Positions 7,224-15,510 of a stretch of 38,153 bases of DNA are shown here, piece by piece. The notes under the pieces are model-generated. The model saw nothing but the letters and a program-made list of their open reading frames with translations, made no database searches and was not told where the DNA came from. The stretch is from an uncultured Lachnospiraceae bacterium (GTDB lineage Bacteria > Bacillota > Clostridia > Lachnospirales > Lachnospiraceae). Where the stretch lies: NCBI GenBank assembly GCA_910584585.1, contig CAJUBP010000049.1, positions 1-38,153 on the forward strand, written 5' to 3'. Numbering within the stretch: position 1 is the first letter of the stretch; every line of letters begins with the position of its first letter. Position numbers and translations under genes: made by a program.

Positions 7224-7985
7224 CTACAATACCCTCTTTTCAAAACAAACCGCTGTCAGTCCCGCGCTCAGCAAAATCACAGCCGCTGCCGCCGCCATGC
7301 AGGCAGCGTAATCTCCCGGCTCACGGATTCCCTGCAGCAATGGCATGCCCTCCATCAGCTTTATGGGCAGATACCGGTCTGCCTTCGGAACCATTCCGAG
7401 CAAATAGCAGACAGCCGCAATCCCGCCGGTTCCCAGAAGCGCCTGGGGGCTGTTTGCAGTGACAGCCGAGAAAAAGGCCAGAAGGGCCGCAATCCATACT
7501 CCAAAAAACCAACAGGAAAACCCGGCGAAAAAGAGATGTTTTCCAGCGCCGTTTCCCCAAAAATACTCATTGTATCCATAGGTAATGCCAAAACAAAGCC
7601 AATACGCTAAAGTCCAGGCTAACAAAAGCATAAGCGATTTTGCCCCGGCAATCTTCTTTCTGGACAATCCCTTCGTCACCACGGGAATTAAGGTTCCCTT
7701 CTGGTATTCCTGGGTGAAGCAGCCGCTGCCAAGCAGCGCAAAAACAATCACTCCCATAGGAATATTTTTGTAAAACTGCGTCCAGGAAGTGACGGCGTCC
7801 ACCGTCACCTCTGCTGTTACAATCCCGGCATCCGCCAGAGATTCCGAAAAGGCTTCCATCATCCAGGGGGTCAGCTTTGCAAGGGCCGGATTCATAATTC
7901 CAAACAGGGCAAAAATCAGAAGCAGCAAACCAAAACGGCCGGTCCGAACCCACTCCATCCACTCTTTTTTCAAAAATGCCTTCAT
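7224..7985 (-). CDS. ABC-2 type transporter permease
   Basis: A 253-residue membrane protein with about six hydrophobic segments: near 18-36, 75-90, 115-135, 150-175, 180-200 and 228-247. It begins MKAFLKKEWMEWVRTGRFG, typical for ABC-2 permeases, and has the segment QEYQKGTLIPVVTKGLSRKK after TM2, where the coupling helix sits in this family. Its start overlaps the stop of the ATPase gene by four bases (ATGA), showing translational coupling. It is the last gene of the XRE/PLDc_N/ATPase/permease operon. The substrate is unknown; related YxlG/bacitracin-type exporters handle lipids or antimicrobial peptides. Confidence 0.87.
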   Translation of the reverse strand: MKAFLKKEWMEWVRTGRFGLLLLIFALFGIMNPALAKLTPWMMEAFSESLADAGIVTAEVTVDAVTSWTQFYKNIPMGVIVFALLGSGCFTQEYQKGTLIPVVTKGLSRKKIAGAKSLMLLLAWTLAYWLCFGITYGYNEYFWGNGAGKHLFFAGFSCWFFGVWIAALLAFFSAVTANSPQALLGTGGIAAVCYLLGMVPKADRYLPIKLMEGMPLLQGIREPGDYAACMAAAAAVILLSAGLTAVCFEKRVL

Positions 7986-8878
7986 TCTCCCACCACCTCC
8001 AAAAACAAATCTTCCAGTGTGGCCTCCTGCCGTTCCAGACAGAGAATAGACAGCCTTCGATCCGCAATCACGCGCAGAAGTTCCGGCAGCCGCTCCGTCT
8101 CTCTCAGCAAAATCCGGTTGCGGCCCAACGATTCCAGAAAGGGAAACTCAGACAGCAGGAATTCCGCGTCTTCCTTGCGCTCCAATTCCAGTTCCGCCAG
8201 GGTGTCCTTTCTCTTTTTCCGCATCTTTTCCAGAGGACCCTGCATCACAATTTTTCCCTCATGCAAAAAAGCGATTTCATCACAGATTTGTTCCACATCT
8301 GACAGAATATGGGTGGAAAAAAGCACAGTGGCCTGCTCCTTGGCGTTCACCAGAAGATCCAGCAGCTCCCGGCGGCCCACGGGATCTAAGGCGGAAGTGG
8401 GTTCATCGCAAATCAAAAGCCTGGGACGGCAAAACAATGCCTGGGCAATGCCGAGCCTCTGCTTCATTCCCCTGGAAAATCCCTGAATCCTGCGGGTTTC
8501 CTGCTCCAGTCCCACCAGACGCAGCAATTCCTCACTGCGGGCTTTTCTTTCCCTTTTTGACATGCCTGCAATTTCCCCGCAAAAGCACAGGTATTCTTCC
8601 GGCGTCATATAATCATAAAATTCCGGAACATCCGGCAAATAGCCCACAGATTGACTGGCAGAGCCATTTCCATAGCAGATCGGCGTTCCATTGACTGAAA
8701 TCTCTCCGCCGTCACTTGCAAGCAAGCCCAAAATCAGCTTCATCGCTGTGGTTTTCCCTGCGCCGTTTTTTCCCACAAACCCAAACACCGTATGCTCCGG
8801 AACTGAAAAACTCACATCCTTTAAGACCTGTTTTTCACCGAAACGCTTTGCCACATGGGAGAGTGTCAGCATTTCCAT
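7982..8878 (-). CDS. ABC transporter ATP-binding protein
   Basis: A 298-residue ATPase partner of the downstream permease. It has Walker A GFVGKNGAGKTTAMKL, the signature SRGMKQRLGIAQAL, Walker B LLICDEPTSALDPVG and the switch histidine in VLFSTHILSDVEQ, so it should hydrolyse ATP. The C-terminal 80 residues form the usual regulatory extension of the CcmA/BcrA-like group. The start at 8878 was chosen because AGGAGG lies nine bases upstream; an in-frame extension of 20 codons has no binding site and overlaps the PLDc_N gene. The PLDc_N stop codon is one base before this start, consistent with coupling. Confidence 0.9.
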   Translation of the reverse strand: MEMLTLSHVAKRFGEKQVLKDVSFSVPEHTVFGFVGKNGAGKTTAMKLILGLLASDGGEISVNGTPICYGNGSASQSVGYLPDVPEFYDYMTPEEYLCFCGEIAGMSKRERKARSEELLRLVGLEQETRRIQGFSRGMKQRLGIAQALFCRPRLLICDEPTSALDPVGRRELLDLLVNAKEQATVLFSTHILSDVEQICDEIAFLHEGKIVMQGPLEKMRKKRKDTLAELELERKEDAEFLLSEFPFLESLGRNRILLRETERLPELLRVIADRRLSILCLERQEATLEDLFLEVVGE

Positions 8879-8879
8879 T

Positions 8880-9083
8880 TCAGCCGTCCTCCTTTCCCAA
8901 AAGAAAATACAGAACTGGCCCGATAAATTCCATGCCAATCAAAGCAACTGCAATCCACAGTCCGCGGCTGCCCCGCTTGTATGTGTCATGGGTCAGAATG
9001 TGATACAGGGTAATCCCCAGAAGGACAAACTGCAGCACAGCCAGCGGCAGCAAAAACGGCAGCATTTCTTTGATCTCAATCAT
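8880..9083 (-). CDS. PLDc_N-domain small membrane protein (YxlE-like)
   Basis: A 67-residue protein with two transmembrane helices (about 8-28 and 42-62) separated by HILTHDTYKRGSRGLWIAVA. This is the PLDc_N module found alone or in front of cardiolipin synthases. In Bacillus subtilis the small PLDc_N protein YxlE sits beside the ABC pair YxlF/YxlG in the sigY operon, which matches the order here. Its start overlaps the end of the XRE regulator gene by eight bases. It probably tunes or anchors the transporter or its regulator; that role is inferred. Confidence 0.82.
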   Translation of the reverse strand: MIEIKEMLPFLLPLAVLQFVLLGITLYHILTHDTYKRGSRGLWIAVALIGMEFIGPVLYFLLGKEDG

Positions 9084-10293
9084 TCTCTCTTCCTCCTTCC
9101 GTCAGCCTTTGCGGCAGCCCTTGGCACCTCGCATTTTCATTTGTCATCCTTTGGGACAGCCCTTGACGCTTCGCATTTTCATTTGTCATCCTTTGCACCA
9201 GCCTTTGAAATTCCCTGTTTTCCTTTAATAAACTGGAAAAATATGGATGCGACAGCCATTCCTTCATACTCTGCCAGACAAAACTTATATCCCGGGGCGC
9301 CATGCTTCCCAAAGGCAGACGGGAAATCCATTCATCCAGCAGATCAAAATACTCATCTCCGTGAAGTTCTGTCTCCTTTTCTTTTAGAAATTTATTGACG
9401 CATCTTTCAAAACCAAGCAGAGCAAGCACCGCTTCTTTCTCTTTTTCGTTGGCGGCGTAAACCAGGGCGGACTGAAAATAGAACTGCGCCGTTACATTCG
9501 GATGCAGCGACTCCAATTGATATAATTCTATCACTCCCCGGATTCTTCTTATGGTTTCCTCACACTGTTTCAGATTATTTTCATTAAAAGAAAGATTCAG
9601 CGCAGCGTCCACCACCAGATTCACCAAATCCAGATAATGCCTCACCTGAGCGTAGCTTCGGGCCTTTTCTTTTTGCCCGGACATCTGATACGCCTGAAGC
9701 AGAAGGCCGCCGCTCTGCCCCGCAAGACGGGTAGGATCTGCAGCCGGCTCTAAAGCGTCAATGACTTCCAGAGGCTTTCCAAGCTGCAGGGCAAGCCCCG
9801 CTTTCAGCACTAACGCGTCGCTGCAGGTATCCACATCGCCGCAATTCTCCAGAATCCGATCGCACCAGGCGACTGCCTCTTCCAACAGCTTTTTGCCTTC
9901 CTTTTCTGTCTCTGCCAGCATATGGTGATTCCAGTATAAAACGCCAAGCTGCAGCAAAAGGGGATAACAGGCATAATACCGATGGGCAAGATCCCTCGTT
10001 TTCTTTATCACTTCCTCAAAAGGCATACTGACAAAATCCTGGGACAATTCCCCGTAACAGCGCCGAATCTGTTCCTTAGAAAGCTGAGCTTCATATCCGA
10101 TCAGCCGATCCACCGTCACGCCGAAGAAAGCAGCCAGCCGGGGAAGCAGCAGAAGATCCGGCGTATTCTGGCCCTTTTCCCATTTGGACACGGAAGCTTT
10201 GGTCACGCCCATAAAATCCGCCAGTTCTTCCTGGGTTAATTTCTTCTCATGGCGAAAGCGCGTAATATTTTCCGCTAAATGCAGTTCATTCAT
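9076..10293 (-). CDS. XRE-family regulator with helical repeat domain and a C-terminal tandem repeat
   Basis: A 405-residue protein. Residues 8-62 are a Cro/C1-type helix-turn-helix (KKLTQEELADFMGVTKASVS). The middle (about 95-330) is alpha-helical and looks TPR-like, as in peptide-sensing or stress regulators. The last 45 residues are an in-frame repeat of 14-residue units (QRMTNENAKRQGL, QRMTNENARCQGL), encoded by 42-bp DNA repeats at 9101-9226. The start is preceded by CAGGAGG. First gene of the four-gene operon, it probably represses or activates its own promoter at 10320-10349 in response to an unknown signal. The terminal repeat looks like a recent expansion and is unlikely to be needed for DNA binding. 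Confidence 0.85.
   Translation of the reverse strand: MNELHLAENITRFRHEKKLTQEELADFMGVTKASVSKWEKGQNTPDLLLLPRLAAFFGVTVDRLIGYEAQLSKEQIRRCYGELSQDFVSMPFEEVIKKTRDLAHRYYACYPLLLQLGVLYWNHHMLAETEKEGKKLLEEAVAWCDRILENCGDVDTCSDALVLKAGLALQLGKPLEVIDALEPAADPTRLAGQSGGLLLQAYQMSGQKEKARSYAQVRHYLDLVNLVVDAALNLSFNENNLKQCEETIRRIRGVIELYQLESLHPNVTAQFYFQSALVYAANEKEKEAVLALLGFERCVNKFLKEKETELHGDEYFDLLDEWISRLPLGSMAPRDISFVWQSMKEWLSHPYFSSLLKENREFQRLVQRMTNENAKRQGLSQRMTNENARCQGLPQRLTEGGREND
9101..9226. repeat. 42-bp tandem repeat inside the XRE regulator gene
   Basis: Units start at 9101, 9143 and 9185, each 42 bp. The first two are close copies around GCATTTTCATTTGTCATCC, and the third is degenerate. Because 42 is a multiple of three, copy-number change alters the protein by 14 residues without shifting the frame. 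Confidence 0.88.
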
Positions 10294-10319
10294 AGGTTTT
10301 CCTCCTGTTGATTTTCTTT

Positions 10320-10349
10320 ATTATATCAGGAGGCGGAGAAGAATTTCAA
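10320..10349 (-). promoter_or_regulatory. Sigma-A promoter of the XRE/ABC operon
   Basis: TTGAAA (10344-10349) and TATAAT (10320-10325) on the minus strand are separated by 18 bases, followed by the AGGAGG site and the ATG of the XRE gene. Repeated GTTGATTTT motifs on both sides of the promoter are candidate binding sites for the regulator. Confidence 0.7.
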
Positions 10350-10390
10350 TCGACTGCGGCGATACTTTGGGAGATAAAATCAACTGATGG

Positions 10391-10438
10391 GAAACAAAAA
10401 TCAGGCGCATAGCGGACTATGTAACTGATTTTTGTTCC
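10391..10438 (-). terminator. Stem-loop terminator after the Gfo/Idh gene
   Basis: Arms AACAAAAATCAG and CTGATTTTTGTT enclose an inner CATAG/CTATG stem. On the minus strand the 3' arm is T-rich, about 55 bases past the stop codon of the oxidoreductase. It is nearly symmetrical, so it could also act in the other direction. Confidence 0.6.
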
Positions 10439-10492
10439 GTGCTATCGAAGAAATAGACAAGCAAGATGGTAAATTTATTTTTGCGCAGTTCC

Positions 10493-11479
10493 TTAATCCC
10501 CTGGAAACTGAATTCCGGCCCCTAGCCGGGCAGATTCTAAAATTTCCATAACCATTAACATAACATCCAGATTCCTGTCATTTTGAACATGATCATTCTC
10601 CTTTATCATCTTTGTCATATTCTGGATCTCATAGAGCCAGCGATTGGGATTTTCCTGGCGGTTGAAAACCTCTTCTTTTTCCCTGGTAACCACTTTCACT
10701 TCCGCAAGGCCGTTGCTGCCGCCTTTGATGTAAATGTACCCGTCTTCCCCTTCAATCTGAAAGTAATTTACGCCCCAGGCGTCCTTTGCCCCCGCTGCTT
10801 CACTGATAAAACCGTCATACTGCATCACAAGAACGCCGGACGTATCGGCAAGGCTGCCGTAACGGTTGGGATAGTAAGTATAAGCCTTCGGCATTCCGAA
10901 TAATGCTGCATTCAGGTACACATTATAGAAATTGATATCCATCAGGCAGCCGCCGCCGAATTCAGGATTGAATATATTGGGAATCTCACCCTTTTTTACC
11001 AGATCATAACGGCTGGAATACTGGGTGTAATTGCTGAGCACAAGTTTCATCCTGCCCACCTTAGAAAGCTCCCGCTTTAAAATCTCCAGATTGGGCAGAA
11101 ATGCCGTAGGAACTGCGTCTATTAAAAACAGGCCCCTTTCCTTTGAGAGCTCCACAAGCTCCCTGGCCTGTTGGGCTTTGGTGCAGAAAGGTTTTTCGCA
11201 AATCACGTTTTTTCCGGCAAGAAGCGCGGCCTTTGTCTGCTGGTAGTGCAAAAGATTGGGGGACGCCACATAGATGAAGTTGACGCTTTCATCGGCAAAC
11301 ATCTCATTCAGGTCGGTATATACTTTGGATACGCCGTATTGTGCCGCCAATTCCTGACCTCTCTCCCGGGTTCTGGAATATACGGCAGCGCAGGCAATTC
11401 CTTCTGTCATCTGAACGGCGTCCAAAATAGTGTGAACAATGGGGCCGCTTCCTATCGTTCCAAGATTGATTTCTTTCAT
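10493..11479 (-). CDS. Gfo/Idh/MocA-family NAD(P)-dependent oxidoreductase
   Basis: A 328-residue cytosolic sugar or cyclitol dehydrogenase-like protein. The N-terminal Rossmann fold starts INLGTIGSGPIVHTILDA, and the family lysine motif is ICEKPF at about 94-99. The C-terminal Gfo/Idh domain contains NPEFGGGCLMDINFYNVYLN, the usual substrate-pocket strand with Asp and Tyr. Length is normal for the family. The substrate cannot be told from the sequence, and no transport or catabolic gene is adjacent. The ribosome site GGAGAAAC is moderate. A degraded fragment of a second, very similar gene is found 4 kb away at 15236-15306, so two paralogues once flanked this segment. Confidence 0.88.
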   Translation of the reverse strand: MKEINLGTIGSGPIVHTILDAVQMTEGIACAAVYSRTRERGQELAAQYGVSKVYTDLNEMFADESVNFIYVASPNLLHYQQTKAALLAGKNVICEKPFCTKAQQARELVELSKERGLFLIDAVPTAFLPNLEILKRELSKVGRMKLVLSNYTQYSSRYDLVKKGEIPNIFNPEFGGGCLMDINFYNVYLNAALFGMPKAYTYYPNRYGSLADTSGVLVMQYDGFISEAAGAKDAWGVNYFQIEGEDGYIYIKGGSNGLAEVKVVTREKEEVFNRQENPNRWLYEIQNMTKMIKENDHVQNDRNLDVMLMVMEILESARLGAGIQFPGD

Positions 11480-11764
11480 AATCCTGTTTCTCCTTAGGAA
11501 CTGTTCAAAAATAACTTTTCATTTGGCATGTGAAGCTATCGTTTCCATGATTTAGCTGCCCGGTATATAAAATACCATAGTTTTCGGAAATGCGCAGTTT
11601 TCAATCTCTGATATTGCCGCTCATTCCTGTATCACTTTGTTTGTATCCATGCTGCATTACCTCCTTTCCGTATTTTTTACATAAATTGTACTCCGGAAGC
11701 GCCTTCCCTTGCCGGCACTTTATCGGCGGCTTCCCGGCGGTTTAACGGCGGTTTAACGGCATTA

Positions 11765-12701
11765 TTAAGGTACTTCTTCAATTACACAAGTATGTTTGTG
11801 CCTGTCCTTCCCTGTATCTTTACGATAAGATACGCCTACCAGCAAAATTCTTCCCCCGTATCCCTTCAGCGCAGCCGGATAATCTCTTTCCTTTATCTGC
11901 GCAATGGCTCCCTTTGCGGACTGCTTCCACTTCAATTCAATCACCAGCGCAGGCAGCGGCGATGTTTTTTTCGAAAAATACACAATATCTGCATAACCAT
12001 CCCCTGCCGGAAGCTCTTCGAATTTCAGATAATGATCTCTGTAACTGAAATAAGCCAGTTTAATCACACTGCGCAATGCCTGCTCATTATTATAGGAAAG
12101 GACGGCCGTTTCCTCCATATGGATTTTCTGAATCTGAGAGGCTACCGCGTCAGCATTTTTATGGACCGTATCATAAATCAGCTGATCGCTTTCGCGGATG
12201 CGCCGGATGGTATCATCCCGTTTCACCTGGCGGACAGCTTTGGCAAATTCCAACTGAATCTCTTCATTTGGGATATAAACTTCTTTTGTCTCTTCCCGAT
12301 AGGCAAGATAGCCAAGATGAATCAACAGCGTCAGTACATCGTCCTGATTTTGGTTTGATAAAAGAAGTCAGCTCTTCTTCCCCGGCCTCGCCCATAAGAT
12401 TAGTAATATCAAGATAGATCACATCAAATTTATTCCGATATTTTTCATAATTTTCTTTATGCTCTGCCGCTATCTCAAGGTCGTCAAAGAGTTCAGAGGA
12501 ATCACAGGTTTTATCATAATACGCACACAGCATCTGCGCCGCAAAAGACTTCCCGAACCGCCGCGGCCTGCTGACGCAGGTGAGCCTTCGGGGCGTGTCA
12601 ATTGTTTGGTTGATCAGATGAATCAGCCCACTTTTGTCCACATAAATATCATTCCGAATTCCGCTAAATCCCTGATTGCCCGGATTAAGATAAGTTCCCA
12701 T
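11765..12701 (-). pseudogene. AAA-ATPase-like / PD-(D/E)XK family gene with a large internal deletion and frameshift
   Basis: The N-terminal 115 residues (from the ATG at 12701 after GAGGAGG) match the AAA-ATPase_like family: YVDKSGLIHLINQ and RPRRFGKSFAAQML, the family's Walker A variant. After EEELTSF the frame changes. The other frame continues NQDDVLTLLIHLGYLAY and runs to the nuclease-like C-terminus (GDGYADIVYF then ALVIELKWK). The family normally has 520-580 residues; only about 305 remain, and the Walker B (LIDEYD) segment is gone. An intact relative of 557 residues is at 32801-34474. The fusion point near 12345-12360 suggests one deletion that joined TSF-like sequences out of frame. 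Confidence 0.82.
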
Positions 12702-12943
12702 AAATGCCTCCTCATTCACCTGATATCAGCAAAATCTTTCTGCGGCCCGCCGGCAGCGGATTACGCAAAAAGAGCGTTTATGTTTCTGTTTTAAAATTAT
12801 ACCCGATTCCAAAGCTTTTCTCAACCGGCAGAATCCATTTAAAATTCATTCCACGATTTTGAATAAAATCCACCATAATAAGCTTCCCCTAAATTCAGAT
12901 TCACACTCTTGCCAACACAGGGAACCGCATCCCGAGCCTCCAT

Positions 12944-15181
12944 TTACTGCTGCATTTCCGCCAGATACTTACCGGTATAGGATTTGCTGCATTTCATAAT
13001 AGCTTCCGGGGTTCCTTCAGCGACAATGTATCCTCCCTTTTCACCGCCTTCCGGACCTAAATCAACGATCCAGTCAGCATTTTTAATTACCTCTAAGTTA
13101 TGTTCTACCACCACCAATGTATTTCCCCTATCGACCAATTGATTCATTACATCCAGCAGCTTATCTACATCTGCGATATGAAGCCCTCTCGTGGGTTCAT
13201 CCAGCACATATATTTCTCCTGATTTACTTAATCCGCTTGCCAGTTTTACCCTTTGAACCTCGCCTCCAGATAACGTATCCATCGATTGCCCCAACTGCAA
13301 ATAGCCAAGTCCGACATTCGATAATAAGTCCAGGCGTTTCATTATTTCACGGTTATGAAAGAATTCCTTTGCTTCCTCTACTGTCATATCCAATACATCC
13401 GCAATCGTTTTTCCTTTATACTGATACCGCAAGGTTTCCGCTTTGTATCGTTTTCCTTTGCATTCCTCGCATACGCGCTTTACATCGCCCAAAAAGTGCA
13501 TATTGATTGTCTCATATCCTAATCCCTTGCATTTTTCACAGGCCCCGGCGCTATTGAACGCAAACAGCGCCGGAGATAATTCGGCGCTCTCCGCGAATAC
13601 TTTCCGTATTTCATCAAATGCCTTTGTATATGTAGCCGGATTGGAGCGAGGTGAAGTTCCCACTGGCAACTGGTCAATCACTGTCGCCTTTTCGACTTGA
13701 TCAACCAGCGCGTCCATCAAGGAACTCTTCCCCGATCCAGAGACGCCGGTAATACAGGTCATTACATTCAACGGGATGTTCACAGTTAAGTCTTTCAAAT
13801 TATTTCTGTCCGCAAACAAAGGAATGGCATTGTCCCACGAACGAGAACCGCTCTTTTTTTTGATTCGCGTTCTATTTGAAAAATACATTCCCGTTAGAGA
13901 ATTATTTTGCAACAGGCCGCAATAGTTTCCGGAATATACGATCTCCCCGCCTTGGGAGCCTGCTTTGGGCCCAATATCAATGATAAAATCCGCATTAGCT
14001 ATCACAGATTTATCATGCTCAACAACCAGAACTGTATTTCCTTTCTGGGTGAGCAGTTTCAGCGCCTCTATAATCTGCTGCTTATCTTTCTCATGCAATC
14101 CGGCAGTAGGCTCATCCAGGACGTACATTAATCCGGACAGAGAGTTTCCCAGCTGACGGGCCAGTTTGATCCTTTGGGATTCACCATTGGAAAGTGTGGA
14201 AACCGATCTGCCAAGCGTTAAATATCCAATGCCTAACTTAACAAGAAGCCCCAGATTTTTAATAATATAAGATACAATCTCCTCCGACAGCGGTTCGTCT
14301 ATCTTTTCAAAAAAAGGCAGTAAATCCTGAATTTCCATGTTTGACAATTCAACAATGCTCTTTCCATGATATCGAACGGAACGAGCTTTTTCGTTCACCC
14401 TGGAACCGCCGCAAACGGAACATTTACAGGTTGTAAAAAACTTTGCGTCATAAGAAACGCCTTCCAGGCCTCTGCTGTCATTATGTCTTTTTAAAATTCT
14501 GGGCACAATGCCTTCATAAGAAAAATTCTGTATAAAGCCTTGTGAATCATTGGAAAAATGTTTCGATTCTGAATAGAGCAATTCATTTAATTCTTCCTCT
14601 GAAAAAAATTTAACAGGTTTGTCCATATCAAATAAATGAGACGCGCTTATGATATTCCAAAGTCTGCCTCCCACCTTCCATGTTCTATGCTTAATGGCGC
14701 CTTCATTCAAAGACTTATTTAAATCAATGATACGATTGATATTCAAACCAATTTCTTCTCCGGTTCCCTTACAATTTTCGCACGCGCCGCTTGGCGTGTT
14801 AAATGAGAAATCCCCCGCATTCAGGATTGGTTTGCCAAATCTGGAAAACAAAAGTCTTAAATAAGTATAAATTTCTGTTACAGTTCCAACCGTTGAACGT
14901 GGATTTTTCGCAAGCTGCTGCTGATTAATCATAATTGCGGGAGACAGTCCCTCAATCGTTTCCACCTTTGCCTTAGAAAATCTGGGCATGCTGATTCTGG
15001 AATACGTGCTGAGGGAATCCAGATATTCTCTCTGAGCTTCAGCAAACACGATATCGTATGCAATTGTCGTTTTTCCGGAGCCGGAAACTCCTGTAAACAC
15101 AACCAGTTTGTTCTTCGGTATGTCTATAGAAACATTTTTTAAATTATGTTCTGCCGCGTTCTTAATTCTAATATAATCCAT
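12944..15181 (-). CDS. UvrA-like ABC ATPase without the UvrB-binding domain (short UvrA paralogue)
   Basis: A 745-residue twin-ATPase protein of the UvrA family. Both ATP sites are complete: Walker A GVSGSGKTT (31-39) with signature TLSNGESQR and VLDEPTAGLH; and GVSGSGKSS with TLSGGEVQR and VLDEPTRGLH. Zinc-finger cysteines remain (CENCKGTG, CKCSVCGG, CEKCKGLG, CEECKGK). Housekeeping UvrA has about 940 residues; here the region after TVTEIYTYLRLLFSRFGKP jumps directly to the zinc module, so the UvrB-binding and most of the insertion domain are missing. Such UvrA2-type proteins are linked to DNA-damaging drug tolerance or self-resistance rather than core excision repair. It is a single gene; the AAGGAA site precedes ATG. 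Its base composition is more AT-rich than the glycolytic genes beside it, which suggests transfer. Confidence 0.9.
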   Translation of the reverse strand: MDYIRIKNAAEHNLKNVSIDIPKNKLVVFTGVSGSGKTTIAYDIVFAEAQREYLDSLSTYSRISMPRFSKAKVETIEGLSPAIMINQQQLAKNPRSTVGTVTEIYTYLRLLFSRFGKPILNAGDFSFNTPSGACENCKGTGEEIGLNINRIIDLNKSLNEGAIKHRTWKVGGRLWNIISASHLFDMDKPVKFFSEEELNELLYSESKHFSNDSQGFIQNFSYEGIVPRILKRHNDSRGLEGVSYDAKFFTTCKCSVCGGSRVNEKARSVRYHGKSIVELSNMEIQDLLPFFEKIDEPLSEEIVSYIIKNLGLLVKLGIGYLTLGRSVSTLSNGESQRIKLARQLGNSLSGLMYVLDEPTAGLHEKDKQQIIEALKLLTQKGNTVLVVEHDKSVIANADFIIDIGPKAGSQGGEIVYSGNYCGLLQNNSLTGMYFSNRTRIKKKSGSRSWDNAIPLFADRNNLKDLTVNIPLNVMTCITGVSGSGKSSLMDALVDQVEKATVIDQLPVGTSPRSNPATYTKAFDEIRKVFAESAELSPALFAFNSAGACEKCKGLGYETINMHFLGDVKRVCEECKGKRYKAETLRYQYKGKTIADVLDMTVEEAKEFFHNREIMKRLDLLSNVGLGYLQLGQSMDTLSGGEVQRVKLASGLSKSGEIYVLDEPTRGLHIADVDKLLDVMNQLVDRGNTLVVVEHNLEVIKNADWIVDLGPEGGEKGGYIVAEGTPEAIMKCSKSYTGKYLAEMQQ

Positions 15182-15235
15182 TTAGACACATTCCTTCTTA
15201 ATCCTTATTCATGATTCTACTCCTAACACTGCCGT

Positions 15236-15306
15236 AACGGTTAGGATAGTAGGCGCAGGCCTTTGGTATTCCAAATAAAGCCGCATTCAGGTACACATTG
15301 TAATAA
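15236..15306 (-). pseudogene. Scar of a second Gfo/Idh oxidoreductase gene
   Basis: On the minus strand this stretch encodes NVYLNAALFGIPKACAYYPN followed by RYGS, almost the same as residues around 200 of the oxidoreductase at 10493-11479 (NVYLNAALFGMPKAYTYYPN). Immediately upstream on that strand is GGAGAAACGGGATTA, which resembles the ribosome-site and start region of the intact gene. An internal deletion therefore joined the gene's 5' end to its middle. The rest of 15182-15510 contains only hairpins. Confidence 0.8.
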
Positions 15307-15338
15307 TCCCGTTTCTCCTTAAATCCGGATTCCATTCA

Positions 15339-15384
15339 AAAACTCACCCCCGGCTATGGTTTTCCACAACCAGAAGTGAGTTTT
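15339..15384 (-). terminator. Stem-loop downstream of tpiA
   Basis: Arms AAAACTCAC (15339-15347) and GTGAGTTTT (15376-15384) are perfectly inverted, with a second nested GGTT/AACC stem. On the minus strand the outer 3' arm ends in TTTTT. It lies about 130 bases after tpiA, so it is a reasonable terminator for the pgk-tpiA message. Confidence 0.5.
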
Positions 15385-15510
15385 CCAGATCGTATTTGAA
15401 AAACGCTTTCCGACGGATGTATTCTTCGCTAAGGAACTGTTCAGAAATAACTGTTCAATAACGCGCAAAATTTTTCTTCAAGAATACCTTAGCGGAAGTT
15501 CCTATCGTAA

